Below are positions 9,601 to 17,955 of a stretch of 64,000 bases of DNA, piece after piece; positions within the stretch are counted from its first letter, which is position 1, and the number at the start of each line of letters is the position of its first letter. The stretch spans positions 92,846 to 156,845 of the forward strand of contig NZ_KB902362.1 of the NCBI RefSeq assembly GCF_000379525.1, in the 5' to 3' direction. The stretch comes from Lamprocystis purpurea DSM 4197. Lineage in GTDB: Bacteria; Pseudomonadota; Gammaproteobacteria; Chromatiales; Chromatiaceae. The translations under genes and the position numbers were made by a program. Under the pieces are notes generated by a model. That model saw nothing but the letters and a program-made list of their open reading frames with translations, was not told the origin of the DNA and ran no database searches.

Positions 9601-10204
9601 TGAGGCGTCGTTCAAGGAGATCCTCAGCTTCTTTGAAGCGATAGGAGCGGACCAGGGCGCGCAGTTGGTCGAAGAAGGGCTGCTCCGCTGCGGGCAGACT
9701 GGTTGCGGTCATCGCATCCGTGAGGGTCTTGCAGTCGCGGGCACGATGTCCCTGCAGCGCGATCAGCAGCGCCGCATATTGTTCGGCGAGCCAGGCCGAA
9801 CTGATCGGTGGACCCGGTGGGGCGTCGCTTCGGGTCTGGCCGGCGCGGGCCGCGCCGATGGCATCGCAGAGGATCGGTACACCCTGCGAAAGGGTGGCGA
9901 GCAGGGCCGGGTAGTGCTCGGTTCGACCCTCCCGAATGGCATCGTCCAAGGCTTTACAGGCAGCGAACAGCTCGGTGGCCGCCAGGTTGCCCAAGACGCC
10001 TTTGAGGGTGTGCGCCAATTGTTTGGCGGCGGTCGGGTCGTGCTCCAGGGCCGCGGCAATCTGCGCCGGGGTGTCGCGATAGGCGGTGCTGAACTCACCA
10101 AGGACCTCCCAAAACAGATCCATATCCTCACCGATGCGCTCCAGGAACTCGGCGCTGTCGATGCCTGGGATGGACGGCGGTTGATCGTCTGAGCGTGGCT
10201 CCAT
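9587..10204 (-). CDS. HPt domain protein
   Basis: A histidine phosphotransfer protein likely to relay phosphate to the overlapping REC-GGDEF protein. The HPt helix reads AHTLKGVLGNLAA, with the phosphorylatable histidine in its conserved place. The preceding segment, IPGIDSAEFLERIGEDMDLFWEVL, is the usual lead-in to HPt domains at the ends of hybrid kinases. The region after the HPt domain (about 100 residues) is helical and not recognised. No kinase lies beside it, so the donor must be encoded elsewhere. The ATG at 10204 gives 205 residues; a TTG 81 bases upstream would add a Pro/Ser-rich leader. Confidence 0.8.
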   Translation of the reverse strand: MEPRSDDQPPSIPGIDSAEFLERIGEDMDLFWEVLGEFSTAYRDTPAQIAAALEHDPTAAKQLAHTLKGVLGNLAATELFAACKALDDAIREGRTEHYPALLATLSQGVPILCDAIGAARAGQTRSDAPPGPPISSAWLAEQYAALLIALQGHRARDCKTLTDAMTATSLPAAEQPFFDQLRALVRSYRFKEAEDLLERRLNVRP

Positions 10205-10455
10205 CGGTGCGAGTACCTGGTTAGGTGGCGGGACTTGCGGGGCGGAACTCGAGGCCGCGACGGTGCTCCGCAGTGCAAGGCGCAATTATCCTCAAGCGAA
10301 CCCGATCCTACCAGAGAATGCCCGCATTTCCCTTGGTCCCGCGATCGATCCGTGCCGTCCGGCGACGCGCGGCGCAACGCGGGTAGTGGTACATGATTGG
10401 ATGGAAATCGCCTAAGATCCGCCCACGCTGGCAATCGCCGAAAGGTCTATCCCTC

Positions 10456-11943
10456 ATGCTTCTGCAACCCGTTGTCTTGTCAGGCGGCTCCGGTACCCGT
10501 CTGTGGCCGCTCTCGCGCGAGGCGTACCCGAAGCAGTTTCTCCCCTTGACCAGCCAACATACCATGCTCCAAGAGACGGTGCGGCGGCTCGACGGTCTGG
10601 GTCAGGAGCATCCGCGGCGCGCCATCGGCTTGGTCGATCCCGTGGTGGTGTGCAACGAGGCTCACCGCTTCCTGGTGGCCGAGCAGTTCCGGCTCATGGG
10701 CCGGCAAACGGCAGCCGTCATCCTCGAACCCAAGGGCCGTAATACCGCGCCGGCGCTGACCCTGGCGGCGCTGGCGGCGACCCGCGGCGGCGCCGATCCG
10801 GTGCTGCTGGTGATGCCCGCCGATCATACGATTCGCAATGAATCGGCCTTCCGCGCCGCCGTGGCCGATGGTTTCAGCCTGGCTCTGGAGGGTGCGGTCG
10901 TGACCTTCGGCATCGTCCCCAGCACGCCCGAGGTCGGTTACGGCTACATCCGTCAGGGTGAACCCTATCCGTTCGCGGGGGCGGAAGGGCGCGCCTACCA
11001 TCTGCGCGGGTTCGTCGAAAAACCCGATGTGGAGACGGCCCAGGGGTATCTCGCCTCCGGTGAATACCTCTGGAACAGCGGCATCTTCATCCTCAAAGCG
11101 TCCGTGTGGTTGACGCTGATCCAGCGCTTCCGTCCGGATATTGCCCAGGCCACCACCGACGCCTATGCCCAGGGGCATGAAACCGGCCAATTTTTCCTGC
11201 TCGACGCGGGGGCCTTCGCCGCCTGCCCGAGCGACTCGATCGACTACGCGGTGATGGAGCATATCGCCGGGGAGGCCGCCGACGTCCCAATGGCCATTGT
11301 CATCCCGTTGGACGTGGGCTGGTCTGACGTCGGCGCCTGGTCGGCGCTGTGGGCGGTGCGTGAGCAGGATGCCGCCGGCAACGTGCTGGACGGCGATGCT
11401 TTCGTCCATGATTCGTGTAACAATCTGTTGATCGCCCGCCACCGCATGGTGGCCGCGGTGGGGGTGAACGACCTGATCGTGGTCGAGACGCCGGATGCAG
11501 TGCTGGTCGCCCGCAAGGATCGCGCCCAGGACGTCAAGGCGGTCACCCAGTTCCTTGAGCGCGAGCATCGCGATGAATTCCGCCATCACCAGCGTGTGCA
11601 TCGCCCCTGGGGCAGTTACGAGTCCATCGGCCATGGTTCCCGCTACCAGGTCAAGCGGCTCTCCGTGAAGCCGGGTGAATCCCTGTCGCTGCAGATGCAT
11701 CATCATCGCGCCGAGCATTGGGTGGTGGTTTCCGGCACCGCGCGGGTCACCTGCGACGACAAGACCTTTCTGCTGACCGAGAATCAGTCCACGTACATTC
11801 CCGTGGGGAGTCGTCACCGGCTGGAGAATCCGGGGGCCATCGCGCTGGAGATCATCGAGGTCCAGTCCGGCAGCTATCTGGGCGAGGACGACATCGTGCG
11901 CTTCGAAGACGCCTACGACCGGGGAGCGAAGGAGGGCTGCTGA
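10456..11943 (+). CDS. manC: Mannose-1-phosphate guanylyltransferase / mannose-6-phosphate isomerase
   Basis: Bifunctional enzyme that makes GDP-mannose from mannose-1-phosphate and GTP; the C-terminal cupin isomerises fructose-6-phosphate to mannose-6-phosphate. The nucleotidyltransferase signature LSGGSGTRLWPLSREAYPKQ begins at residue 8, and FVEKP with YLWNSGIF follow. The C-terminal cupin (about 365-480) has RPWGSYE and the metal-binding QMHHHRAEHWVVVSG. The 495-residue length is typical of the AlgA/XanB type. ATG 10456 follows AAAGG. It is divergent from the HPt gene. GDP-mannose would feed exopolysaccharide made by the cluster at 18-29 kb; that link is inference. Confidence 0.93.
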   Translation: MLLQPVVLSGGSGTRLWPLSREAYPKQFLPLTSQHTMLQETVRRLDGLGQEHPRRAIGLVDPVVVCNEAHRFLVAEQFRLMGRQTAAVILEPKGRNTAPALTLAALAATRGGADPVLLVMPADHTIRNESAFRAAVADGFSLALEGAVVTFGIVPSTPEVGYGYIRQGEPYPFAGAEGRAYHLRGFVEKPDVETAQGYLASGEYLWNSGIFILKASVWLTLIQRFRPDIAQATTDAYAQGHETGQFFLLDAGAFAACPSDSIDYAVMEHIAGEAADVPMAIVIPLDVGWSDVGAWSALWAVREQDAAGNVLDGDAFVHDSCNNLLIARHRMVAAVGVNDLIVVETPDAVLVARKDRAQDVKAVTQFLEREHRDEFRHHQRVHRPWGSYESIGHGSRYQVKRLSVKPGESLSLQMHHHRAEHWVVVSGTARVTCDDKTFLLTENQSTYIPVGSRHRLENPGAIALEIIEVQSGSYLGEDDIVRFEDAYDRGAKEGC

Positions 11944-12113
11944 GTTTGCGCGGGATCCCCGTCGCGTCGGACGAATGGCACCGTCCGGCAGCGGCATTGC
12001 GATTCGATCGCGGCGCAATGCCGTTGCGGCGATGACAGCCTTTGCGCCCTCATTGTTCCGCGGGTGGGCGCTGCTGCTGTACCATGGGGCGTTTTTCCCG
12101 CCGGTACCTCATC

Positions 12114-13205
12114 ATGGGATTCAAATGTGGGATCGTGGGCCTGCCAAACGTCGGCAAGTCTACCCTTTTCAATGCTTTGACACGCGCTGCCATCGCCGCC
12201 GAGAACTATCCGTTCTGCACCATCGACCCCAACGTGGGCGTCGTGCCGCTGCCGGATCCGCGGCTCGACGTGATCGCCGCCATCATCAAACCGCAGGCGA
12301 TCCTCCCCACGACCATGCAGTTCGTCGATATTGCCGGGTTGGTGGCGGGTGCCTCCAAGGGCGAGGGCCTGGGCAACAAATTCCTCGCCAATATCCGCGA
12401 GACCGACGCCATTGCCCATGTCGTACGCTGTTTCGAGAACGACGACGTGATTCATGTGGCGGGTGCCGTCGATCCCCTGCGTGACATCGAAATAATCGAC
12501 ACCGAACTGGCCTTGGCCGATCTCGAGTCGGTCGATAAAGCCCTGGATCGGGCGACCCGTGCCGCCAAAGTCGGGGACAAGAAGGCGGCGGTGCGCAAAG
12601 ATCTGCTGGAACGGGTGCGCGCCCAACTCGACCAGGCCAAGCCGGTGCGGGCGCTGGGCTTGAGCGACGACGAGCAGGCCGAGTTGCGCGATCTCTTCCT
12701 GCTCACCGCCAAGCCTGCCATGTACATCGCCAACGTGGCCGAGGACGGCTTCCAATCCAATCCATTCCTGGACCGGGTACGCGAGCACGCGGCCGGCGAG
12801 GGTGCGCTGGTGGTGCCGGTGTGCGCCGCCATCGAGGCGGAGATCGTCGAACTGCCGGAGGATGAGCGCGGTGAATTCCTGGCCGAACTGGGCCTGGACG
12901 AGCCTGGTTTGAACCGGGTAGTGCGGGTGGGCTATCAGCTGCTGGGGCTCGAGACCTATTTCACCGCCGGACCCAAAGAAGTGCGCGCCTGGACCATTCC
13001 AGCGAAGGCGCGGGCGCCGCAGGCGGCTGGTGTCATCCACTCGGATTTCGAACGTGGCTTTATCCGGGCCGAGGTGATCAGCTACGCGGATTTCGTCGCC
13101 TGCAAGGGCGAGCAGGGGGCCAAGGAGGCCGGCAAGCTGCGCTCAGAGGGTAAGGAGTACGTGGTCAAGGACGGCGACGTGATCCACTTTCGCTTTAACG
13201 TCTGA
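12114..13205 (+). CDS. ychF: Redox-responsive P-loop ATPase/GTPase YchF
   Basis: Universally conserved Obg-related P-loop protein that associates with ribosomes and hydrolyses ATP better than GTP. The start [20 protein letters not shown] holds the Walker A motif; [18 protein letters not shown] is the switch II region, followed by the coiled-coil insertion (about 130-200) and the C-terminal TGS domain ending [16 protein letters not shown]. The 363-residue length is exactly that of the family. The ATG at 12114 begins the homology; upstream in-frame codons are not conserved. It is followed by tRNA-Met with its own promoter. Confidence 0.96.
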   Translation: MGFKCGIVGLPNVGKSTLFNALTRAAIAAENYPFCTIDPNVGVVPLPDPRLDVIAAIIKPQAILPTTMQFVDIAGLVAGASKGEGLGNKFLANIRETDAIAHVVRCFENDDVIHVAGAVDPLRDIEIIDTELALADLESVDKALDRATRAAKVGDKKAAVRKDLLERVRAQLDQAKPVRALGLSDDEQAELRDLFLLTAKPAMYIANVAEDGFQSNPFLDRVREHAAGEGALVVPVCAAIEAEIVELPEDERGEFLAELGLDEPGLNRVVRVGYQLLGLETYFTAGPKEVRAWTIPAKARAPQAAGVIHSDFERGFIRAEVISYADFVACKGEQGAKEAGKLRSEGKEYVVKDGDVIHFRFNV

Positions 13206-13237
13206 CCGGGATTCCTGCTGCGAAGGTGCGGGCCGGG

Positions 13238-13266
13238 TTGACGCCTGCAAGCGACCTCTTTATACT
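13238..13266 (+). promoter_or_regulatory. Sigma70 promoter of tRNA-Met
   Basis: TTGACG at 13238-13243 and TATACT at 13261-13266 are separated by exactly 17 bases, and the tRNA begins 14 bases after the -10 box. The bases after the -10 box are GC-rich (TTCGCGTTC), like stringent-controlled stable RNA promoters. Confidence 0.85.
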
Positions 13267-13280
13267 TTCGCGTTCTGCTT

Positions 13281-13357
13281 GGCTACGTAGCTCAGCTGGT
13301 TAGAGCACCGCACTCATAATGCGGGAGTCGGTAGTTCAAATCTACCCGTAGCCACCA
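13281..13357 (+). tRNA. tRNA-Met (CAT), elongator
   Basis: The 77-nt sequence folds as a full cloverleaf: acceptor GGCTACG pairs with CGTAGCC, the D arm is AGCTCAGCTGGTTAGAGC, the anticodon stem CCGCA / TGCGG encloses CTCATAA with anticodon CAT, and the T loop is TTCAAAT. CCA is encoded. The first base pair is G-C and the anticodon stem lacks three consecutive G-C pairs, so this is the elongator rather than the initiator form. It resembles E. coli elongator tRNA-Met. Confidence 0.97.
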
Positions 13358-13378
13358 CACATCCAAGCACCTATGATG

Positions 13379-13403
13379 AACCGGCCGAGTGCCGGTTTTT
13401 TTT
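13379..13403 (+). terminator. Intrinsic terminator after tRNA-Met
   Basis: AACCGGC (13379-13385) pairs with GCCGGTT (13391-13397) around a 5-base loop and runs into eight T residues (13396-13403). It ends the tRNA transcript 15 bases before the lptF start. Confidence 0.92.
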
Positions 13404-13417
13404 GCCCTCCCCGACTC

Positions 13418-14536
13418 ATGTTACCGATCGTCGACCGCTACGTGCTGACCGAGGTGGCGAAGACCTTTACGGCGATCGTTGCCACCTTGGTCGCGATCGT
13501 CGCCAGCATGTTGTTTTTGCGCACCCTGGAGGAGGTGAATCTGGGTGCGCTGAACGCCGAACTCGTGCTGCGATTCCTCGGTCTGCAAATCGTGCGCGAC
13601 ACGCCCAGCCTGCTGCCGCCGGCATTCTTTTTGGCCGCCCTCGGTGCACAGGGCCGCTTGGCTCGCGACAGTGAGCTGGTGGCCCTGAATGCCTGCGGGA
13701 TCGGACCAAGCCGACTGTTTCGGCCCTTGTTCCTTCTCGCGCTGCCGGTCGCCATGGTCACCGGCTGGTTCGCGCTGGTACTCCAGCCTTGGGCGGCGGC
13801 CGGAATCGCCGAGATTCGTCTTCAGCAGAAAGAGCAGGCGACGCAGATTGCCGGGCTCCAGGCCGGGCGCTTCTACACCGAGGAAGGTGGAGATCTGGTG
13901 ATCTATATCGGATCGATCGCCAAGGGTAAGGGGCTGGAGCGTATCTTCGTTATCGACCGGAGCGGGGAGACCACGCGCATCGTGGTCAGCGAGACTGGGC
14001 GGCATCGGTTGGAGGAGCAGAGCGGGGATCAATTAGTGATTCTCAGGGATGGTCACCGCTTCGATGGGAAGGCCGGCGAGGGTAACTACCTGATCGGACA
14101 GTTTCGGGAATATCTTCTGCGGCTCGAAGGGCAGGGGGAGCGGCACACCTTCACCAAGCGTTCCACGACCCCGTCCGGCGATTTGCTGAGGTCGGATGCC
14201 ATCGAAGACCGCGCCGAGCTGGAGCACCGCATCGCCGCTCCCCTGGCGATTTTAACGCTGACCCTGATCTCGGTTCCCCTGGTGGCGATCTCGCCCAGGC
14301 AGAAGACCTCGGGGCGCTTGCTTCTCGCTTTCCTGGCCTATTTCACCTTCTTCAACTTGCAGCAGTTGGCCGAAAGCTGGCTCGGGAGCGGGCTGACTCC
14401 GGTCTGGCTGACCAGTTTTTGGTATCAACTCCTGGTCCTGGCGCTTGTCTATCTGGTCATGGCGCCGGAGTCGCGGTGGTACAGGCAATTGCGCGCGGGT
14501 CTTGCCCGGGTGTGGACGTCCCCCGCGTCTAGTTGA
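13418..14536 (+). CDS. lptF: Lipopolysaccharide export permease LptF
   Basis: Inner-membrane subunit of the LptB2FG transporter, which extracts LPS and passes it to LptC. The 372 residues show the family plan: an N-terminal membrane segment starting IVDRYVLTEVAKTF, a pair of helices with the ARDSELVALNACGIG segment, a periplasmic beta-jellyroll (about 135-270), and three C-terminal helices beginning with LEHRIAAPLAILTLTLISVPL. The LEHRIAAPLA form favours LptF over LptG. lptG normally follows directly but is absent here; downstream is an unrelated minus-strand gene, so lptG must be elsewhere. The start at ATG 13418 lies just after the tRNA terminator, implying its own promoter or readthrough. 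Confidence 0.88.
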   Translation: MLPIVDRYVLTEVAKTFTAIVATLVAIVASMLFLRTLEEVNLGALNAELVLRFLGLQIVRDTPSLLPPAFFLAALGAQGRLARDSELVALNACGIGPSRLFRPLFLLALPVAMVTGWFALVLQPWAAAGIAEIRLQQKEQATQIAGLQAGRFYTEEGGDLVIYIGSIAKGKGLERIFVIDRSGETTRIVVSETGRHRLEEQSGDQLVILRDGHRFDGKAGEGNYLIGQFREYLLRLEGQGERHTFTKRSTTPSGDLLRSDAIEDRAELEHRIAAPLAILTLTLISVPLVAISPRQKTSGRLLLAFLAYFTFFNLQQLAESWLGSGLTPVWLTSFWYQLLVLALVYLVMAPESRWYRQLRAGLARVWTSPASS

Positions 14537-14564
14537 TCTGAGACGCAAGCACGGTCGTCTCGGC

Positions 14565-14597
14565 CCGCCTGTCCATGATGATTTCATCGACAGGCGG
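14565..14597 (+). terminator. Hairpin downstream of lptF
   Basis: CCGCCTGTC (14565-14573) and GACAGGCGG (14589-14597) are perfect complements. The enclosed bases GATGA TT TCATC form a second small stem. There is no T-run after it, so termination would be weak or Rho-assisted. Confidence 0.5.
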
Positions 14598-14777
14598 CCG
14601 CGGGAATGAACCACCGACCGGGCGAACGCGTTAGACCCGCGACCGGGGAGGCGACGATTGATGCCGTTGGCGTGTGGGCCGGATGGGTACGACGACCCCG
14701 CGCGGGTCATCCTGACCAACGCGGGGAGCGGTCTTTTTCTCCTCCTGTTCCTTAGCCGATGGGGACGGTTGAGGCGA

Positions 14778-16319
14778 TCAACGGTTCCAAGGCATCCATT
14801 GGAGGGGCGAGGACGGCGGCGACACTGGTTTGGCCGGTGGTGGGGGCGGAGCCGCTGGGGGCTGAGCCGGTGGCTGGGCACCACGCCGGGGCAAACCGCT
14901 TCCAAATAAACCCCAAGTCGGAGTCTGCGGGGGGGCGGTAACTGCCTTGGCAGGCGTTGCGGCGGTCGCCACTGGCGCTGCCGGGGCCACTGGCGCTACC
15001 GACGGCTCCGTCGTCGTGGTGGCCGGTGCGGCGTCGACTGGTGCCGGTGCGGCCTTGACGACCGGCGTCGGCTCGGCGGCAGCCGGTGCCGGTGCGGCCT
15101 CAGCCACTGGTGCCGGCTTGGCGGCAGCCGGTGACGATGCAGCCTCGACGACTGGTGTCGGCTCGGCGGCAACCGGTGCCGGGGCGGCCTTAACCACTGG
15201 TGCCGGCTCGGCGGCAACCGGTGCTGGGGTGGCCTCGACGACTGGTGCCGGCTCGGCGGCAGCCGGTGCCGGGGTGGCCTCGACGACTGGTGCCGGCTCG
15301 GCGGCAGCCGGTGCCCGTGCGGCCTCAACCACTGGTGCCGGCTCGGCGGCAACCGGTGCCGGGGTGGCCTCGACGACCGGTGCCGGCGCGGCGGCAGCCG
15401 GTGCCGGTGCGGCTTCGACGACTGGTGCCGGCTCGGCGGCAACCGGTGCCGGGGTGGCCTCGACGACTGGTGCCGGGGCGGCCTCAACCACTTGTGCCGG
15501 CTTGGCGGCAGCTGGTGACGATGCAGCCTCGACGACTGATGTCGGCTCGGCGGCAGCCGGTGCCGGGCTGGCCTCGACGACTGGTGCCGGCTCGGCGGCA
15601 GCCGGTGTCGGAGTGGCCTCGACGACTGGTGCCGGCTCGGCGGCAGCCGGTGCCGGGGCGGCCTCGACCACTGGTGCCGGCTCGGCGGCAACCGGTGCCG
15701 GGGTGGCCTCGACCACTGGTGCCGGCTCGGCGGCAGCCGGTGCCGGGGCGGCCTCAACCACTGGCGCCGGCTTGGCGGCAGCCGGTGCCGGGCTGGCCTC
15801 GACGACCGGTGTCGGCTCGGCGGCAACCGGTGCCGGGGTGGCCTCGACGGCTGGCGTCGGCTCGGCGGCAACCGGTGCCGGGGCGGCCTCGACGATCGGC
15901 GTCGGCTCGGCGGCAACCGGTGCCGGGGCGGCCTCGACGATCGGCGTCGGCTCGGCGGCAACCGGTGCCGGGGTGGCCTCGACCACTGGTGTCGGCTCGG
16001 CGGCAGCCGGTGCCGGGGTGGCCTCGACCACTGGAGTCGCCTCGGCGGCAACTGGTGTCGGGGCAGCCTCGGCGACCGGGGCCGGCGCTTCAGTCGCGGC
16101 AACTGCCGGCGCTGGCGTAACAGGCGCTGGGGGCGGAGTTAACGTGACCTTACCGATCGGCGCGAGCCGCGCCGCTAACGCCTGCGAATCGCTCGGGGGT
16201 CCGATCGGTGCGAACGAGGCATCGGTCGCCAGGCGGATCACGCCGGCGGCCATGGCCAGGGCAACCGCCCCAACAATCACGGTCTGGTAATCCATGCCGC
16301 TTGAATTTTTGGAAGACAT
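14778..16319 (-). CDS. Membrane-anchored Ala/Pro/Val-rich repeat protein
   Basis: I do not recognise a family. The 513-residue protein has one N-terminal membrane segment (about 11-30, TVIVGAVALAMAAGVIRLA) and then a long stretch composed almost only of Ala, Pro, Val, Glu and Thr. From about residue 97 to 435 it consists of some 23 units of a 15-residue repeat, VVEATPAPVAAEPTP with variants; unit 13 is cut to 8 residues. The C-terminus (GLFGSGLPRRG, then a poly-Pro run) is different and ends LQWMPWNR. The layout recalls TonB-type or cell-envelope spacers that hold a domain away from the membrane, but there is no TonB C-terminal domain. ATG 16319 has AGAGGA 11 bases upstream. It stands alone between convergent lptF and divergent yciA. 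Confidence 0.75.
   Translation of the reverse strand: MSSKNSSGMDYQTVIVGAVALAMAAGVIRLATDASFAPIGPPSDSQALAARLAPIGKVTLTPPPAPVTPAPAVAATEAPAPVAEAAPTPVAAEATPVVEATPAPAAAEPTPVVEATPAPVAAEPTPIVEAAPAPVAAEPTPIVEAAPAPVAAEPTPAVEATPAPVAAEPTPVVEASPAPAAAKPAPVVEAAPAPAAAEPAPVVEATPAPVAAEPAPVVEAAPAPAAAEPAPVVEATPTPAAAEPAPVVEASPAPAAAEPTSVVEAASSPAAAKPAQVVEAAPAPVVEATPAPVAAEPAPVVEAAPAPAAAAPAPVVEATPAPVAAEPAPVVEAARAPAAAEPAPVVEATPAPAAAEPAPVVEATPAPVAAEPAPVVKAAPAPVAAEPTPVVEAASSPAAAKPAPVAEAAPAPAAAEPTPVVKAAPAPVDAAPATTTTEPSVAPVAPAAPVATAATPAKAVTAPPQTPTWGLFGSGLPRRGAQPPAQPPAAPPPPPAKPVSPPSSPLQWMPWNR
15018..16031 (-). repeat. 45-bp tandem repeat, about 23 units
   Basis: In-frame tandem array inside the Ala/Pro-rich gene. Each unit is 45 bp, with third-position and a few replacement differences; the short unit of 24 bp lies near 15457-15495. 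The order of variants (Thr/Ala/Ser after VVEA, Val/Ala before AAEP) alternates irregularly, consistent with slippage and unequal crossing-over. The array keeps long frames open on the opposite strand, which should not be read as genes. Confidence 0.9.
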
Positions 16320-16723
16320 ACGCGAATTGATCCTCTGTTGTCTGGTGATTGACCGCCTACTCACCTTGCCCACTGCCCACCGGGCAGTAAAGGGGCGTGC
16401 AGACGGGTGCAACGCGTCGGACAGCCCGGTCACACCTAGGCGAACCTCGCGACAACCGTGAATCCGGCCTGGTGTCCCAGTCGGCTCGATATCGACGGCC
16501 CCGATGGTTTCCCGCGTATTGTACGGTAATGGACTCCGAAACGCCGTACCGCAAGCACGGCCGACCGGCTGCGCCAAATTATGCGAAAATCCGGTCGGCA
16601 GCCGCGGTGTCGCGGCCCCGACCCTAGCGACCGCGCCCCGATGGCGCGGTTCTTCCGCCGTTCAACACGTAGTCGTCTTCGATGGCGATGGCTGCTGTTG
16701 AACGCCCCGCTCCAGGATACCCG
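16320..16723. other. Divergent intergenic region upstream of yciA
   Basis: About 400 bases between divergent genes. ACCGCGCC / GGCGCGGT (16630-16650) forms a hairpin. I see no strong promoter match and no credible gene. Confidence 0.45.
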
Positions 16724-17146
16724 ATGAAAGATCCCGCGAACCCCGAGAACGGCTCCCTGGATGACTGGCAGTTGGCGATCCGCGTGGTTGCCATGCCGGC
16801 GGACACCAATGCCTACGGCGATATCTTCGGCGGCTGGATCATGTCGCAGGCGGACATCGCCGGCAGTACCATCGCCATACAGCTCGCCCAGGGGCGGGTA
16901 GCGACCGTCGCGGTGAAAGAGTTCCGCTTTCTCGCCCCGGTGCTGGTCGGTGACCTGACCGAGCTGTTTGCACGATTGGAGCGTACCGGCAACACGTCGA
17001 TCAGCGTCGAGGTTGACGTTTGGGCGCAAGGCGAACCCGACCCAGGCAGTCGGCGTCATGTCGCACACGCAGTGTTTGTATACGTCGCGGTTGATGCCGA
17101 TGGTCGGCCGCGGCAACTCGCGCAACCGGCTACGATCACTACCTGA
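16724..17146 (+). CDS. yciA: Acyl-CoA thioesterase YciA
   Basis: Hotdog-fold thioesterase that hydrolyses a broad range of acyl-CoAs in the cytoplasm. The family signature is complete: VVAMPADTNAYGDIFGGWIMSQ (split here as VVAMPADTNAYG and DIFGGWIMSQ) carries the catalytic Asp, followed by FLAPVLVGD and the C-terminal FVYVAVDADGRPR. At 140 residues it matches E. coli YciA. I chose ATG 16724 because AGGA lies six bases upstream; an ATG 42 bases earlier has no ribosome site. It is monocistronic here. Confidence 0.93.
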   Translation: MKDPANPENGSLDDWQLAIRVVAMPADTNAYGDIFGGWIMSQADIAGSTIAIQLAQGRVATVAVKEFRFLAPVLVGDLTELFARLERTGNTSISVEVDVWAQGEPDPGSRRHVAHAVFVYVAVDADGRPRQLAQPATITT

Positions 17147-17336
17147 TTAGCGTTGGCAAGGGCTCGGGCCGTCGTGTGGTGCACGGTTGGAGGTGGAGCG
17201 CCGGGTCCATGAATCCCATGAGAAATGCATCATTGTTTCAGATGCGGCCGGCCCATAGTCACACAAGACGGCCGTTTTCGGGTTGACGGCTTCCGGTCTC
17301 CAACCGGACTGGAGGACCGGATAACCACTTTGTACG

Positions 17337-17666
17337 ATGGAAGACTACCTGGGCGTTCTCAGCGGCGGCGCGGACCCCTGGGTCTTGGCGTTCTTTGTAG
17401 GAATCGGCTCGGTGTTGGCAATCACTGTTTTCGTCACGAGCGCGGTGTCGGTTCCGTTGATCATCGATCGCGATCAGGATCCGCTCAGTGCCATTCGCAC
17501 CAGCGCGCGTGCCGTGGGCCGCAACTGGCCAGCCATGAGTCTCTGGGCCGCGCTGATCGTGATCCTCACCGCGGTTGGTGTCGCGACCTTTGGGGTTGGG
17601 CTGGTGGTCTTGTTCCCCGTCCTGGGTTATGCCACCTGGCACAGCTATCGCGACTTGGTTGCCTGA
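17337..17666 (+). pseudogene. C-terminal fragment of a DUF2189 membrane protein
   Basis: The 109 residues resemble only the last 40 percent of DUF2189 integral membrane proteins, which usually run to about 250 residues. What is visible is two membrane helices, the loop VPLIIDRDQDPLSAIRTS with its conserved Asp-Arg-Asp, and the ending PVLGYATWHSYRDLVA. A TAA codon lies in frame five codons before the ATG, and the 190 bases upstream show no recognisable N-terminal half in any frame. It is most simply a decayed gene; a genuinely short membrane protein is the alternative. Confidence 0.6.
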
Positions 17667-17955
17667 GGACACCGCGCGACCTCAGGTTTCCCGTGCCCCG
17701 TGGCGGGGCCGGGGAATCACTGCTGTAGAGCCGGGGTGTCGCCAGGTATACCCGACATACCGGATACCGTCGGCTTCTTGTTGTCGAAGGTTGGCCGGAT
17801 CCGCGACACCCCGGCTGGGTCGGAACACGGATACCCGTTATCTGAGGAACGCATACAGTAAATTTTCCGGGTCGATCGTCGTTTCGTCGGAAACTGTTTT
17901 GAAGAACTGGCAGAAGGCCCTATGCTTCACGCCCGGTTCTGGATTCCGGAAAAAC

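Noticed and set aside
14947-16290. A 447-residue Gly/Ala/Ser/Thr-rich frame on the plus strand across the repeat array
   Set aside because: It exists only because the 45-bp array is free of stops on both strands; the real gene is on the minus strand with signal anchor and ribosome site.
17225-17728. A 167-residue frame overlapping the DUF2189 fragment
   Set aside because: It runs in a different frame, is Arg/Gly/Cys-rich and lacks a ribosome site; the fragment's own frame shows the real homology.
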